64,000 bases of DNA from Macrophomina tecta (taxonomy: Eukaryota; Ascomycota; Dothideomycetes; Botryosphaeriales; Botryosphaeriaceae). The notes beneath the pieces were generated by a model. That model did no database searches. It was not told the origin of the DNA and saw nothing but the letters and a program-made list of their open reading frames with translations. Location: the NCBI GenBank assembly GCA_024180945.1, contig JAKSGN010000035.1, positions 496,001 to 560,000 of the forward strand, given 5' to 3'. Within the stretch, counting starts at the first letter, position 1; every line of letters starts with the position of its first letter. Positions 1 through 12,601 of the stretch are shown here, in pieces. Position numbers and translations under genes: made by a program.

Positions 1-3000
1 TTTACGGAGAGAGACCACTGAGCAGCGTGACGAGCACTCGGAGAAGCACGGTCAGATTTGCCGGTGGTTTGCCCGGGTTGGCCGGATTTCTTGGGTTGAG
101 TCTTGGGTAGTAGGGGGACAGGCATGGACTAGGCACGGCGCGGGAAGGACGGAGAGCCAAGACATTAAAGAGGCTTTAGGGCGGGAATGCCGTTCTTTGC
201 ACTGGCGCTTTTCCAGTGAGAGGTCGAAGGGGCTGGGGTGTGTAGCTACTCATTCTCCAACGACGGAGGAGAGGTTATTTTGGCCATGTAGCAGGCTCGC
301 TTACGCAGATACGTACGTACAGACTCGTCGTTTTGCAACAATGCGCTCAGGTCCTCTGCTCCTGGACGAGCATTGGCTTTGATTCCCTGTTGGTGGTCGT
401 TTTCGGGCGCAAAGGGGTGTCTTTGCAATGCACTCGGGTCTGTTCGATGGAGGAGTGCTCATGCGACATGCCGCATGCTTTTCTTGCTTTTCTCAGCTAC
501 GCCATGCCGGCATTTTTGGCTTTCGTCACGCGCTAATGTGTCGCTGGTCACAGCGCAGACTTTCGACTTGATTCGAGAATCTGTGTGTGATTCTGCGAAT
601 GGCAATGATCCAGCAGCCCGCAAGATCGGTGGATTTGGGGTGGAGGGGTTTCGACGACCGGGGGCCGGCGCAACGTTGAGGTCGAGTTGTTTGAGTCAGC
701 CCATCGCGCGACAGGCCTATCGGAAGGCGCATGCCCTCGCTCGTACCGTTCGCGCATGCTGCTCGTCAGACGGGAGGGAGGGAGGGAGGAAGGGAAGGTC
801 AAGGTAGCGTAGCGCATCCTGCGGGCGGATGTCGGCTTGCGGCCTATGGCGCAGCGCACCCCCACCATCCACCCAGCGGCATCCTAGGAGGCCCATAAGC
901 ACCAGCAAGAGATGTCGTACGACGTCGGCCACGCGCGTACAGGACGAGGGCGCGCCGAGCCGTGCTGCTGCTCTCGTCACCGGCCAATAAGCTAAGGTCA
1001 GAAGAGTGGGCGCCGTATACGGAAATGGGCATATTGCAAGTGCGGCGCTGTGCTGCTGCCACTGCGGCGCGAGCGGCCGCTTGCTCGGGGGGTTTCTTGC
1101 TGCCGGCCGACAGATGCTAGTGAAGCTGTCACATCGATGGCGCACCCAGGGCCTAGCTCGCGGTGCAGCCGGTATTGGACTATGCCCTATTGATTACGGA
1201 AAGGATTCGGGCCAAAGCAAGCGCCGCGGGCACACGAATCGGCGGCAGCGGGGTTGCGAGAGCAAACGATGTAGCACAACTCCATGTGACAATGACGACG
1301 CACAGCAGCAGGCGGCCCAGCACGGCGGGAGCGGGCAAGGCAGGCACAGGGCGGCGTGTGTTTTATTTTCGGCAAGCGGCTGCTTTGGCGGATCAAGCTT
1401 CACAGGCCCAGCAGCGGGCCCGGCTGTGCGACAGGCAGTCTGCAGAGGACGATAGCCACGCGAACATGGCCCATGAAACCGTCCGCGTGGACGACGAGGG
1501 CTCCTGCAATCGCGCGCGGTCCGTTTCTGATCGGACAATGACGACTTGCCGGGGGCGCGATTCATTCTAGGCGCCTTTGATTGATGGAGAGATTTTAATG
1601 CGCGGGCGTTTTGGGTCCAATGGCGATCGTCGCGGGCAGGTGGAGGTGCCAAAGTGGAGGATGGAGCTGCTGAGGAGCTGATGAGGCGCGCGGCGATGGC
1701 GCGAGGGGGCACAGGTTGACGTCTGCCCTGGCGGCCGCTCTAGCTCGCGCCAAGCCGCGCCGCTCTGAGTCGCTGCCGCCGTTCTGTCGACCTCTTGACC
1801 GCGCGCGACTCAATCACCGCCATGGCCCGTCCCACCCCTCGCGCCAGCCGACGGGATGCCGGCCACGGCCAGCAGATCGGGAAGTCGACAAGATTTCAGA
1901 CTTTCGTCAGGCCGCCCGAAGCTGCTGCTTCCGGCAGTGCAGAGCGTGTCCTGCCTGGGTATTTTTGGCAGCCAGCAGTGCCCAGCACCGCAGCAGCCGG
2001 AGGAAGCCGCTCGACCTGGACTGTGCCCTGCCTATCTTTTGCTGCTCTGCGCAAGCTTCTCCGCATTTGATGAGTGGAACGTTGCGAGGAAAAAAAGATT
2101 AACGCATATATTGGTCGTGGAACGCTAATTACTATAGGTCGAAACGCTGTCGGCCCGTTGCTGGTCTTTTGGCGCGGCAAAAGCAGGGAGCGCACGCCGT
2201 CGTATTTTGTATAGGGAAGAAGGAAAGACCCGCCGGTAGAGTAAGCACGCGCGGAATGAGTGCGCGAGAGCTGCGGGCGGTGCGACGTGGTGCGGTGGCG
2301 TGCGATATTGCGCTCGTCGCAGGACTGGCAGTGTCGTCACAGCCGCCCACGCGAGATGAGCTAGGCGTCCGGCGCGCTGAGACTGGAGAAAGACGCTGCT
2401 GGTAGCACCAACGGCGGCGCGGGCGGGCAGCGCAGCGGGCGACGGGCAGGGCGCAGGCAGACAGGCAGGCAGGCGGGCAGGCGGGCGGGCATGCAGGGCC
2501 GGGCTCGTACTGGGCGGAGGGCTACGCAATGGTATGCGGCGGAACATGGTGGTGCAGGGCGCGGCGGGCTTTCGCACGTACGATGCATGAACTCATCAAA
2601 TTGGGCAAATTGCGCCAGGCGGCTGGCAACAATATTGTTGCAAACGGCGCCTGGCGCCCCCGGCGGCGCGGTCTCCAGGGTCGCCCCAATCCGCGGGCCG
2701 GGAAGGCTGCCGACAGCCGCTCTGCGCTGCCCACGGGGCACATGCATGGCGTGAGAGAGCGCACATCACCTCCAGACAGGCACCATGCTGCTGCCGCTGC
2801 TGCTGAGCTCAGCCAGCCGCAGGCACGCGCCTCTGCGTCGCGGGCAAGGGCCCTTGGGCGCGGGAGCCACGGCGGCGGAAAGCGCTAAGCTTTGCGGTTA
2901 AAGTTGGGCGATCGAGGTGATCGTTGAGGGCGGCGCAGCGAATCAGCTGCAGTGCGCCGCCGTGGGGAACGCGGAGAGCCCAAGGACCCTGCCTAGCTGC

Positions 3001-4044
3001 CAGCGTCGGCGGCGTCGTGCAGCTGCTGCGCGCTGGGCAGCGGCGGGCGGCGTGGTCGTGTCGCGTCCACGCGAGCGGAGGGCAGCGCGCCAAGGCAGCG
3101 CGAGTCGTGCCGCAAGTGAGAGGACGAACACTAGGACCTGCGATGCCCCATCCATCTGGGCCCAGCGGAGATTCCCGCCGTGGAGCTGCGAAGGCCGTTG
3201 CCGTTGCGGGCGGGCAAACATAGGCCGCCAGGGCACCGCCTGCAATGCCCTTGACCTCATCGCCCCAATGCCCCGACACAGACCACGCTCGCCCAGGCAC
3301 GGGGCGCCATCCGCCCGCCAGCAACCTCACTCTCAAGACCTGCGTCCTTCCCGAGTGAGCGGCGCCTCCACGGCCTGCCTGCGAGATATGGCTCTGCTTA
3401 TCACAGCCGCAACCGGTACAGCGCGAGTCCACTTTCCGTCCCCGCCGCCGCAGCGCATCCAGGCCAGGAACCAGACGCCCAAAGAGCCCTATCACGAGGC
3501 TGCTAGGGCCCCGTTATAATAGCCTTAAGCTTTCCAAAAACGTTGCCCTCTTAGCCCGCCGCCGCGTGTACTACCACCACCAAGCCCTTCCCTATTAACC
3601 CCCCGCCGCCCTCCCCATCGACGACGTGGTGCCTATTTTAAGCAGCCCTCTGCCAGACTCCAGCTGCATGCCTATCTTTTGCCTCTAGCCCCCCCGCTGC
3701 CCGCGCCCTAGTCTCCGCCCGCCCTCCACCTCGCCCATCCAATCGACTACCCCACTGACATTGTGGCGCCGACCCACTCCCTCATTTGCGTGCGTAGCCT
3801 AGCTGCCAGAGAGCCCTGCGGTCCGACTGGCCCTCCACCTCTCCCTCTCCATCCTCTTTTCTCCCCAGGACGCCGCCGCCCTCAGCAGGACTGCAACCAC
3901 CGACCCCATCTCTACGCGCCTGCTCGGACTTACTGCCTAGATCGACTGCGGATCCCGTCTCGGTCCGCTCTCGCCGAAGACGACATCGACTAGGGTGACT
4001 GATCGCCAGCAGACCGGAGCTGAGAACGAGCCGCGGAAACGCCA
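1..4044. other. Long GC-rich gene-free upstream region
   Basis: No gene can be supported in these 4 kb. Many overlapping open frames exist on both strands, but they have no recognisable domain, no consistent splice pattern, and their open state follows from high GC content. The last 500 bases are strongly pyrimidine-rich, as in many fungal promoters and 5' UTRs, and lead into the zinc-cluster regulator starting at 4045. The region probably holds that gene's long promoter/leader, and possibly part of a gene beyond the left edge. Confidence 0.6.
2422..2492. repeat. GGCA/GGCG-rich low-complexity tract
   Basis: An imperfect tetranucleotide run of GGCA and GGCG units occupies this stretch, densest at 2454-2490. 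It lies in non-coding DNA and gives rise to spurious open frames on both strands. It looks like ordinary microsatellite slippage. Confidence 0.6.
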
Positions 4045-7000
4045 ATGTCTTCCTCTGATTCTGGGCTCCCGCCTGCGTCGCAGCACCAGGTCTCAAGCCC
4101 CGCCGATGCCGGCGCAACTGCGTCCAAGGACTCGTCCAAGTCGAAGTCAGCCGCCGACACATCCAACACGAAGGCCCGCAAGAGAACAAAAACCGGATGC
4201 TTGACCTGCCGGAAGCGACGTATCAAGTGCGGCGAGGAACGGCCCATCTGCAACAACTGCATCAAGTCCAAGCGCCACTGCGAAGGCTACAACCAGCGCG
4301 TCATCTTCAAGCCGCCGATCGGTGACTGGCCTGGCAGTGCGCCCGCAAACACTCTGCCTTTCCACAGTGGTGTCATTCCCGGCGGTCGCCCCGTCTTCCA
4401 GCAACCGTTTCCTGGCCCACAGGCAGCAGGCCTCACATATGGTGGTCTAAGACCAGATCAACAGCAGTATCCTCTACCACAGTATGGCCAGTTTACCGGA
4501 GTCGATCCGTTCAACGGCGGTGCTTTCACCAGCGGGCTCGTCCAGGACAGCTCATACGTTACCCACGCGACTCAGTATGGCCAGACTTTGGAACCCACGT
4601 ACCAACAGCGCTCGTACTCGGTGGGCGCTATGCAGCCAGAATTCGGGCAACAACTGTCTCCTCAGCCCCCGCTCGCTTCGCAAATTCACCGGCAATCAGT
4701 GCAGCTGCCTTACCATTCTACGGCGACCATGGGGCACGCAGTACCTGCGTATTCGCAAGGCCCAACAGCGCAACATTACGGCCAGCAGAGACCTCAAGCG
4801 CCGCACCAGACCCAGTACAGCCAAGGCTTCCAGTACCCCGCAACGACCACGGCGGCTGATACGTATAGGCAGCCCCCAACCTTGATGCAGACCACGGAGG
4901 TTCTACATGCGGCAGACCAGGATGTCTTGGTATGGCACAAAGTAGCGAGCGGCCTGGCAAACGAGGAGGAACGCCTTGACTTGCTTCAGCCCGAGGTTAC
5001 CCAAGGCCTGCACCCGAGCATCCCTTCGACAGTTGCTCCTGATGCTGGCCAGACAGGTATAGGTATGCCGTTTATGCCCTCGCAGCAACTCTGTTTCTAA
5101 TCGGTCTGTCCTGGTCAATGGATGGTGAGAGCCATTGGCGCAAAAGCTACATGGAGCCAAGTTGATGGTCGGCTAACTATTTGCCTCGTCGCAGACCATA
5201 CCCTTCCGCCTTCCAAACAGGCGATCCCAGTCTCCGGCCAACTGCGACAACCCGGCTTCTCCGAGCGCCACGTTAGCCCAACCGAAGTTCTTCAAGATGC
5301 TGCAGTAGAGTACGAGGACGACGACTACTACGATGTGCACTCTGACGACGAGATGGAGTTGTTGCCGGCGCAAGAACAAGCCCTGGCCTATGGCCAGCAG
5401 CGCGACTTTGAGGTCATGATGCAGATCCACCGCGATAGTGTGAACGACTTGAGCGTAAGGCACTACGGTGCCTTCTTGTATTCGGGCATTCTGGATCATT
5501 ATCGAGCAGAATGGGTCGCAAATCCGTTGCGAAATCCGAAAACCGCGCGTGTCTTCGCGCACTTCATCCATGCTACCGGGCCTAGTCTTTCCATATTCGA
5601 GAGGAGAGTGCGAAATGCATCTGCAATGTTCAGTGAAGGACCGGTACACCCAAGTCAACAGTCTCTGTGGACGTATAATCTGCCGATGATGGCACTTAAT
5701 CACCAGGGTCTTCTGCATGCCATGCTTGCCTTGTCTTCTTTACACATCGCCAAGTTACAGGGTGCTTCCGTCACACCCTCGTTCAAGCACTATGCGTACG
5801 CTCTAAAACGAGTGCATCACGCTGTGGGTCATCCTAAGAAGCGACATCATGTCACAACGCTTGCGGCGTGTCTCTTGCTCGGGTTTTACGAGGTCATGAC
5901 TGCGGATCACGTGAAGTGGAGTAGCCATCTCCTAGGAGCAAAACAGCTGTTCGTCGAGATCGATTACGCGGGTATGACCAAGCAATGGCGCAAGAAGAAG
6001 GCGGAAGAAGACGCCTTCGAGCGAAATTTTGCCTACGAGAACCCAGGCGTGATGATGCAGCAGCCCCGATATCTGAACAAGGAAGCTAGCAGCTTGCCGG
6101 ACGAAAGAGTCGTCAGTATGCTGACAGGCCGCCAACTTCGCTATGATGATTTTGGAAGGGTCGAGGGTGACAGTAAGCCAGAAGAAGCGGACATCACCTA
6201 CTATGAAACGTATCAGGATCTGTGGTGGTGGTTCGTGAGGCATGATGGGTTCCAGAGCGTCATCAGCGGCAACTCGCTCCTGTAAGTCATTAGATACCAT
6301 TCATCCAATGTTCAGCGCTAACTCCTTTCCAGAATGGACTATAGCAGATGGATGGACTGTCCGCCGCGCGCACCTTTGGGGAAAGCGGATGCGCTGTATG
6401 GAACCCACGATCATTCCCTCCTCCTTCTAGGTCGAATCGCGGACTTCTCGTCAAGAGATAGAGACAGGAAGATCAAAGCAATGCAGTTGAATGGCGGGCA
6501 ATGGAGACCGGGCTTAGGCATGCCAACTTCTCACCCAAGATCTGGTCCACCACCAGGCTTCGTTCCTGGCCAGCAACAGCCGGGGCAAGGGCCTCCACAA
6601 GGGCCTCCAGGCGGCGCACCGCCACCGCAGATCACCTTCTACGGCATGGCACCAAGCACATCAGTCAGGCAAATGCCGTCTGCCTTTGCGCCGCAGCATC
6701 ACTCGAAGTCGCCGTCGCCCGGCCCCTCGACCACCATCGAAGACCAAGCCGGCCTTCAAGCTGCGACGCAGATAGCGCTCCAGGAATGGGAATCAATCCG
6801 CACGGCCCTCTCCAACTACGTCTCGCACTTCGGCCCGGCCTTCGCGCCGCTCGGCGACGAATACACAACGCCCATTCCGACGCCCTTCGGCCCAGCGTTG
6901 CAGTACCGCAGCTTCGACATCGCTGTCCTGTGGGCGCAGTACCACATGCTGGAGATTATCCTCGCACGCGCGCACCCGTCCATGCCGCCCGCCGCCATGA

Positions 7001-7542
7001 TGGCTGCCGGCATCGCGGCTCGCGACACGGCCCGCTGGGCCACGGACATCGGCCGCATTGCCGCCGGCATCTTCAGCGGCCTGGGCCCGCACGGCAGCCC
7101 GCTCAACCCCTCCATCGGCGCCGCCCTCATTGAATGCGTCATGCCCCTCTTCTTCGCGGGCATCCAGTACGCCGACGCGGCGCAGCGCGATTGGCTCGTT
7201 GTTAATGTGAAGGATATCGAGGCAAGGACCGGGTGGGCGAGCGCGGGCCTCGTCGCGAATGGCTGTCAGAAGGTGTGGGAGAAGGCGGGGCAGGCGGGGC
7301 GCGCACCGCCGTATGTGTATAGGAGGGAGGACCCAGACAAGAATCCTGATGAGAGGATTAGTGGGCGGAAGGAGGAAAGGGCGGCGAGTGAGGGGCGGAC
7401 GTTGACGAAGGAGGAAGAGGAGGCGGGCAAGGGCGAGTTGAGCGATCGCAGGTATATTTGGACGAATCCCGGGACCAGGGTGCATTGGGCAATGGGGATT
7501 TTAAGCGATGAGCAGGATCTGTTGCCGCCGCCGGGCGTGTGA
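4045..7542 (+). CDS. Zn(II)2Cys6 fungal transcription factor
   Basis: Likely nuclear DNA-binding regulator of 1102 residues. Exons are 4045-5056, 5195-6281 and 6333-7542; both introns have GT-AG ends and the phases fit (1 and 2). A basic stretch precedes a binuclear zinc cluster with cysteines from about residue 52 to 79 (CLTC, KC, PICNNC, HC), followed by a Gln/Pro/Tyr-rich linker to about residue 330. The second exon has the helical features of a fungal-specific regulatory domain (LLHAMLALSSLHIAKLQG and on). The third exon begins with a Pro/Gly-rich insert, then continues helical. The ATG follows CCAA and is the first in frame before the cluster. The target genes and any named orthologue are not recognised; the cluster with EGYNQRVIFKPP after it is typical of a conserved filamentous-fungal subfamily. 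Confidence 0.9.
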
Positions 7543-9497
7543 GGTTGTGATGTTGTGAGGTCAAGAGGGCGAGAAAAAGCGGTGATGTGCTTGGGTCGCC
7601 TTGTCAATAGGCCTTCCTGATGGTGTTTTCGGATTTTTGTCCCTTTTCTTTTCCCCCTCTCGGTTTCGTTTCGTCTTGTGTGTTAGTTCTCCGTTTTCTA
7701 CCGTTTTCATGTCTCATTTTTTTTTTTTATTTCCATCTCCTTATTTGATTGCGCTCAACAGCGATGAGACGCGCCGTCAACATCGCACGATGGAGTGTTA
7801 CAGGATCATTGTCCTTCCAGCAGAGAATAAGAAGAAAAAAAAAAACTCAGTTCGGTTGGGGGCGCAGAATAGCATAGATACCAAGCTCCACCGTGGAGCC
7901 AGTCAGTCGTTTTTGATGGACCACTACAGATGAATGAAAATTAGAAGAAGAAAGATCTTAATGTCAAGAAGCTTGTGCAGAGGGCGAGCGGCACTAATGT
8001 GCGAAAAAGAGAAGCGGGCCAGTCTCCTCGCAATTCCCCGAATGAACTTCAAATCCCCATAAAGGCGCTTTCCAATAGCGCTTCTTCGCCTACTTCTACC
8101 GCTCGGAATGCTGTGCCTGAACGATGTCTCCCTGGCATGAACATGTATGGGTAATCGAAACATTCGTCCACTATCAACTACCACTCGACCGGGCGAACGT
8201 CAGCTCCGCCCAAAAGCTCATATAACAGTACTCTTAACTAGAATCGGCTGATTGCTCCTCCGGCAGAGTATCACGCAGTTTCACATACTAACAACCTTGA
8301 TGCGAACCTGTTTCTGTTTCTGGCAACTCGTCTTGAGGAATACCGTCAGGTTCCTAATTACGGTGATGGCGATGGCGAGGTTTCGTCATAGGCGGCCGAC
8401 TCTGAACGCATTGGGCCCTCAATAGCGCCCTACCCACATTCACGGCGGGCAACCGCCTTTCTCTGTTGCTCTGGTTTCCACGTCCTCTCGTTCTATCGAC
8501 TTGTTCTTGGCGCCGTTCATTCCGGTCAGGTGCTATGGCTGGCACTTTTTTTTTCTTCTCTCTTTTCTGCGCAGTCTCTCTTTACGGCCAGAGACCATGG
8601 CGGATTTACACGTTCTGTAGGTTCCCATTCTCGTTTCTCGGCGACACTCTTCGGCTGGTTTCCACGATACATTTGAGACAGCTTATTGATGTGAGCCATT
8701 TGATAATTGGAATAGTGGTGAATAGATGATCTCTCTCTATGATGACCGGCGTTCTGGGAGTGCCTGAGCGAAAAAAAAAAATGGCACTGCAGCTGTCACT
8801 TGATCTGTCTGATTACCAGTCATCCCCTATCTGTCAGTGGTTTGCTTCTGCAGCGAGCAAGTGAGGAGGGCAGTTAAGCACCTACCGTTGAAGTGATACG
8901 CATGGTTTGCTTAGAGCGCGAGAGGGTCGTGGGCGGTGACGCGAACTGTGAGTGTGAAAATTCTGGCCTACAAATTTATGTGAATAGAGGCTCCCTCAAC
9001 GATGATCCCTATATGTCGGTTACCCACGCGTCAGCTACTACCTAAGAAGCTCGCTAGTCTAACGTGTGGGAGGCGGGCGCCTGCCAAGGCGACTCTCTGG
9101 CACGGTGGCCAGCTGCGGAATGGTACATACCGTCATCGCGGCACTAACACTACCTGCCTCTGCGGCGAGAGAAAAGATCCGAAGGGGGCTTTTATCGGGA
9201 CTCATCTTAGCTTGGTCCGGGTCTTGACTTTTTGATCGCGTGGAGAGCCTCAGTTCGGCGTCTGGTGGTAAAGGCTTTTTTGGTGGACTTGACGTCGTCC
9301 TTTACTGCGGTGCACATGTGCGCGGTTCTTCAGGGTCATTCTCAATCACTTACTTCCTTGGAGAGGTGAGTCACTGGTGCAAGAGTAGATGTGAAAGAAA
9401 AGATTAACGAGCGTATCTATATAGAGCAAGTATGGAAGCCACGACATGTGTATTGAATTTCTTCCCAACAGGCCGTCCCGTCCCCCTTTTCCCGCGC
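7543..9497. other. Intergenic region, nothing recognised
   Basis: This 1.95 kb lies between the regulator's stop and the stop of the convergent NmrA-like gene. It contains short T-runs (about 7720) and A-runs (about 7838 and 8770) but no tRNA-like fold or convincing open frame that I can see. Both genes' 3' UTRs must lie here. Confidence 0.5.
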
Positions 9498-10388
9498 TTA
9501 GAACCCGCCCTCCTTCTCGACCCAAGCGCCATAGTCCAGCAGGTCCGGGAACTCCTCCCTCAGCGCCGCCACGTCCGCGCCATACCCATCCGTCGCGAAC
9601 CACGTCCACATAGCCTTCAGATCGGCATTCCCCTCCACGATACTCTTGGCGACCTGCTCCGGCGCCGCGGGCAGCTCCTTGCCCGTCTTCTCCCTGAAGA
9701 TGCGCTGCACGTCGGCGAAGTTCAGGTCGTCGCCGGCCAGCGGAATCTCCCTGCCAGCGTACTTCTCAGGCTCGAGGAAGGCGCGCGCGGCGACCTTGCC
9801 GATGTCGCTGGTCGCGATGAGCTGCAGCTTCGTCGCGTCGCCGAGGTAGGCGCGCCACATGGCGGCGAAGGGCGCGCCAAAGGCGCCGGCGAAGTTGTCG
9901 AGGAAGGCGACGGGCTGCAGGATGGTGTAGGTGAGGGAGGGGTTGGCGGCGGCCGCGGCGCGCAGGTGCTGCTCGATGCGGTGCTTGCTGGCGAAGTGGG
10001 GGACACTGGTCGGGACGAGGGGCCGGGGCGTGCCGCGGTCAACGGAGCTGTAGACGATGTGCTGGACGTGGGCGGCCAAGGCGGCATCAATGAGGGATTT
10101 GCCTTGGACTTCTTCGTTGTCGGGGCTGGTGTTGGGGCCGTAGGGGATTTGCACGCTGAAGAGGGCCCAGATGGCAGGGGTGGATTGGAAGATGGGGGTT
10201 GGGTTGTCGAGATCGCCTTGGATGACATTGATCTTGGGGGATTGCTGGGAGAGTGCCTTGGCGGAGTCGGAGGACGTGTTGCGGGTCAGGGCGTAGATGT
10301 TGAAATCGGCGTTGGCTGCGAGGAGGGCTTTGATGAGGGCGCTGCCCTGCTTGCCGGTGGCGCCGGTGACGAGGATATTCTTGGTCAT
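9498..10388 (-). CDS. NmrA-like NAD(P)-binding protein
   Basis: Single-exon gene of 296 residues with an atypical-SDR/NmrA-type Rossmann fold. The N-terminus shows the dinucleotide-binding strand and glycine motif (NILVTGATGKQGSALI, about residues 4-19). It is followed by an Arg after the second strand (ALTRN), as in NADP-preferring members, and an Asp-rich turn (IQGDLDN). The YxxxK catalytic pair of classical SDRs is not apparent, which is common for NmrA-type redox sensors and regulators. The substrate cannot be told: members include nitrogen-repression regulators, isoflavone-reductase-like enzymes and quinone reductases. The ATG is the only early Met in frame. The opposite strand also carries a long open frame (9432-10403), which is a GC-driven shadow. 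Confidence 0.85.
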   Translation of the reverse strand: MTKNILVTGATGKQGSALIKALLAANADFNIYALTRNTSSDSAKALSQQSPKINVIQGDLDNPTPIFQSTPAIWALFSVQIPYGPNTSPDNEEVQGKSLIDAALAAHVQHIVYSSVDRGTPRPLVPTSVPHFASKHRIEQHLRAAAAANPSLTYTILQPVAFLDNFAGAFGAPFAAMWRAYLGDATKLQLIATSDIGKVAARAFLEPEKYAGREIPLAGDDLNFADVQRIFREKTGKELPAAPEQVAKSIVEGNADLKAMWTWFATDGYGADVAALREEFPDLLDYGAWVEKEGGF

Positions 10389-11050
10389 TTTGGCTTTGGA
10401 TGAAATGAGGGGTGTGGGATCAAGTTTGGACGTCTCGGTGAGATTCCAAGCGCAAAGATGTGAGGTTCTTGGAAGAGATGTAGCGGAGATGTGCTGGTGA
10501 TGATGATTTTCAATTCATGCTTTCGTCCTTCATCGTTATATACGCGGACCTGAATACAATAGTCCCATTGCCATTGCAGCCCCATGCGACTGCGGGACGG
10601 CTACAAGCGAGGCCGAATGCTTAGGAAGGCTGTGTGAGGTGGCCGAGCAGCGAGGAGGTCGGAAGATGAGCTAAGGCATCGAATTCGGGCTAAACGCGAG
10701 GCCGACGCTAGAGCTGACAAACGTCGGTCTCAAAGCGGCTTCCAGGCGAAGAGCGACAGAGCAGTCGACGGCTTGGTTACAGCAGCCGCCGAAGATGCGT
10801 GGCAAGCAGACAGCAGCCACGCAATGGGGCCGGAGGTGGCGCAGAAGCAGCGCAGCGAGAGGTCGCGCCTGAGTTGGCTCTGGGGCGTCGCGCGCAGAGG
10901 CGACCCGGAGGGCGTGACTCAGCTAGCGCGGCCCGCGCATTTCTGTTCTCTGGCGAGCACGCCGCCGAAGGTCAAGCGTCGACGCCGCCCGTACCCCACA
11001 CAGCGAAATAATTGCCCCAAGCAACAACGACCGTCAACCACACCGCTGCA
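10389..11050. other. Divergent promoter between NmrA-like gene and eIF3g
   Basis: The region of 662 bp separates two divergent start codons. An open frame reaches into eIF3g from about 10773, but it is discarded because an exon starting at 11051 gives the expected short eIF3g N-terminus. Confidence 0.5.
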
Positions 11051-12059
11051 ATGTCGAATGTCGCAGGGTGAGCTCCCCGCGCTGCCGCCACCGCGCCCAC
11101 CGCTGACAGCCCGCAGACGCACCGACTGGGCCGAGGAGGAGGACGAGGACCAGCTCGCCATCCCGGCGCCCCAGGTCGTGAAGAACAAGGACGGCACCGA
11201 GACCATCATCACCTACCACATCCGCGAAGACGGCAAGAAGGTCAAGACCACCCGCCGCATCAAGAAGACGGTCGTCAAGCAGGTCGTCAACCCCCGCGTC
11301 GCCGAGCGCAAGCACTGGGCAAAATTCGGCCAAGAGAAGGGCAAGCCCCAGGGCCCGCAGACCGACACCACCAGCGTCGCCGAGAACATCGTCTTCCGCC
11401 CCCAGGCCAACTGGAAGGCCTCCGCCGATGACAAGAGCGAGCACGAGAAGAAGAAGGCCAACCTGAAGGACACCAAGATCAAGTGCCGTATCTGCTCCGG
11501 CGACCATTGGACCACCAAGTGTCCCTTCAAGGACACCATGGCCCCCGAGGGCGAGCCCGGCGCTGGCAACCCCGACGACGAGCCCGAAGCCGCCGGCGGT
11601 CTGGGTGCCGGCACCTCCAGCTACGTTCCGCCGCATCTCCGCGGCCGCGCCGGCGCAACTGGCGAGAAGATGGGCGGCAAGTTCGAGCGCGACGATCTGG
11701 CCACCCTCCGCGTCACCAACGTACGTACACTCGGCGAGTCTGCCATGTGTGGAACGGTTTGGCTGATTTGTGCTACAGGTCAGCGAGTTCACCGAGGAGC
11801 AGGACCTGCGCGACATCTTCTCGCGTTTCGGTCACGTCACCAGAGTCTTCCTGGCCAAGGACAGGGAAACTGGCCGCGCAAAGGGGTTTGCTTTCGTCAG
11901 TTTCGCAGACCGCGACGATGCCAAGACGGCGTGCGAGAAGGTCGACGGCTGTAAGTGTCCCCCCCTGCGGAGAAGACGTCGACGAGTCTGGACTAACGTG
12001 GAGCAGACGGGTTCGGTCATCTTATCTTGCGCGTCGAGTTTGCGAAGAAGTCTACTTAA
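11051..12059 (+). CDS. TIF35: Translation initiation factor eIF3 subunit G (Tif35)
   Basis: RNA-binding subunit of the eIF3 complex acting in scanning and 43S/48S assembly. Four exons (11051-11067, 11117-11720, 11779-11950, 12007-12059) encode 281 residues, the usual eIF3g length. The 17-bp first exon encodes MSNVA and runs directly into the conserved [11 protein letters not shown] segment; reading the next frame through instead would add a long non-homologous leader. The N-terminal eIF3g domain ([22 protein letters not shown]) is followed by a CX2CX3HX4C zinc knuckle ([13 protein letters not shown]) and a C-terminal RRM from about residue 200 to the end. The RRM has LRVTNV as RNP2 and KGFAFVSF as RNP1. 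The last intron (11951-12006) has a perfect ACTAAC branch site. Ends in AKKST. Confidence 0.95.
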
Positions 12060-12601
12060 GTTGCGGGATATCTGGGCGTGTGCATTCCCTATGGCGTTGG
12101 CTCTTTCTTTCGGTAGACGAAGGCTCCTTCCAAAAGTTGCGGACGGATGTGGTGTACATGCTACGAAATACCATGATGATTTTTTGGCAGAGCTCGTTTG
12201 GCGGACGTGGCGGGACTGGTCGGATAGTGAGGGAATGGCGTGAGGGTGGCCGTCTGAGGCGGCCATGTACCAGGACTCCCATTGGACGGGAAGTAGCACT
12301 GCAACGCGACATAGTCAATGCCGGTTTCATGTTGTGGTGTTCAGTGAAAAGTGGAGCCCATTGCGAGGACGTGTGGCGCGGGATGCGCTGCGCCTCGTGC
12401 TGGTCCGCCGGCCTTGCTAATTATCGCCGCTACAGCCGTCCTAAGCGTGCCGGCGACTCCACTGCAACAACACACACTCGCACGCTTTATGATGTTATGC
12501 CGCTGACGATACTTGCGCTGCCTCCCGTTCCTTCGCTGCTGTTCCTCTAGTCCGCCCTCCCGCCCTCGCTTCCGTCGCGCGCGCCTCCCGCCGCCGCCGC
12601 C
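12060..12601. other. Intergenic region between eIF3g and AKR1
   Basis: This tandem spacer of 542 bp holds the eIF3g 3' UTR and the AKR1 promoter. No additional gene is seen; the open frames here are read-through of unspliced eIF3g. Confidence 0.5.

Noticed and set aside
2809..3519. Long overlapping frames on both strands in the GC-rich left flank
   Set aside because: Both strands are open at once, Arg/Ala/Pro-rich, without domains, good starts or splice signals, so they reflect base composition.
9432..10403. 323-codon plus-strand open frame over the NmrA-like gene
   Set aside because: It is antisense to a gene with a clear Rossmann motif, is Gly/Val/Asp-rich as expected from GC-biased third positions, and has no domain.
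10773..11050. N-terminal extension of eIF3g by read-through
   Set aside because: The short first exon at 11051 with a 49-bp intron gives the normal family N-terminus; the extension is unlike any eIF3g.
11034..11816. 260-codon minus-strand frame over eIF3g
   Set aside because: Antisense shadow of eIF3g exons; crosses two of its introns and has no recognisable motif.
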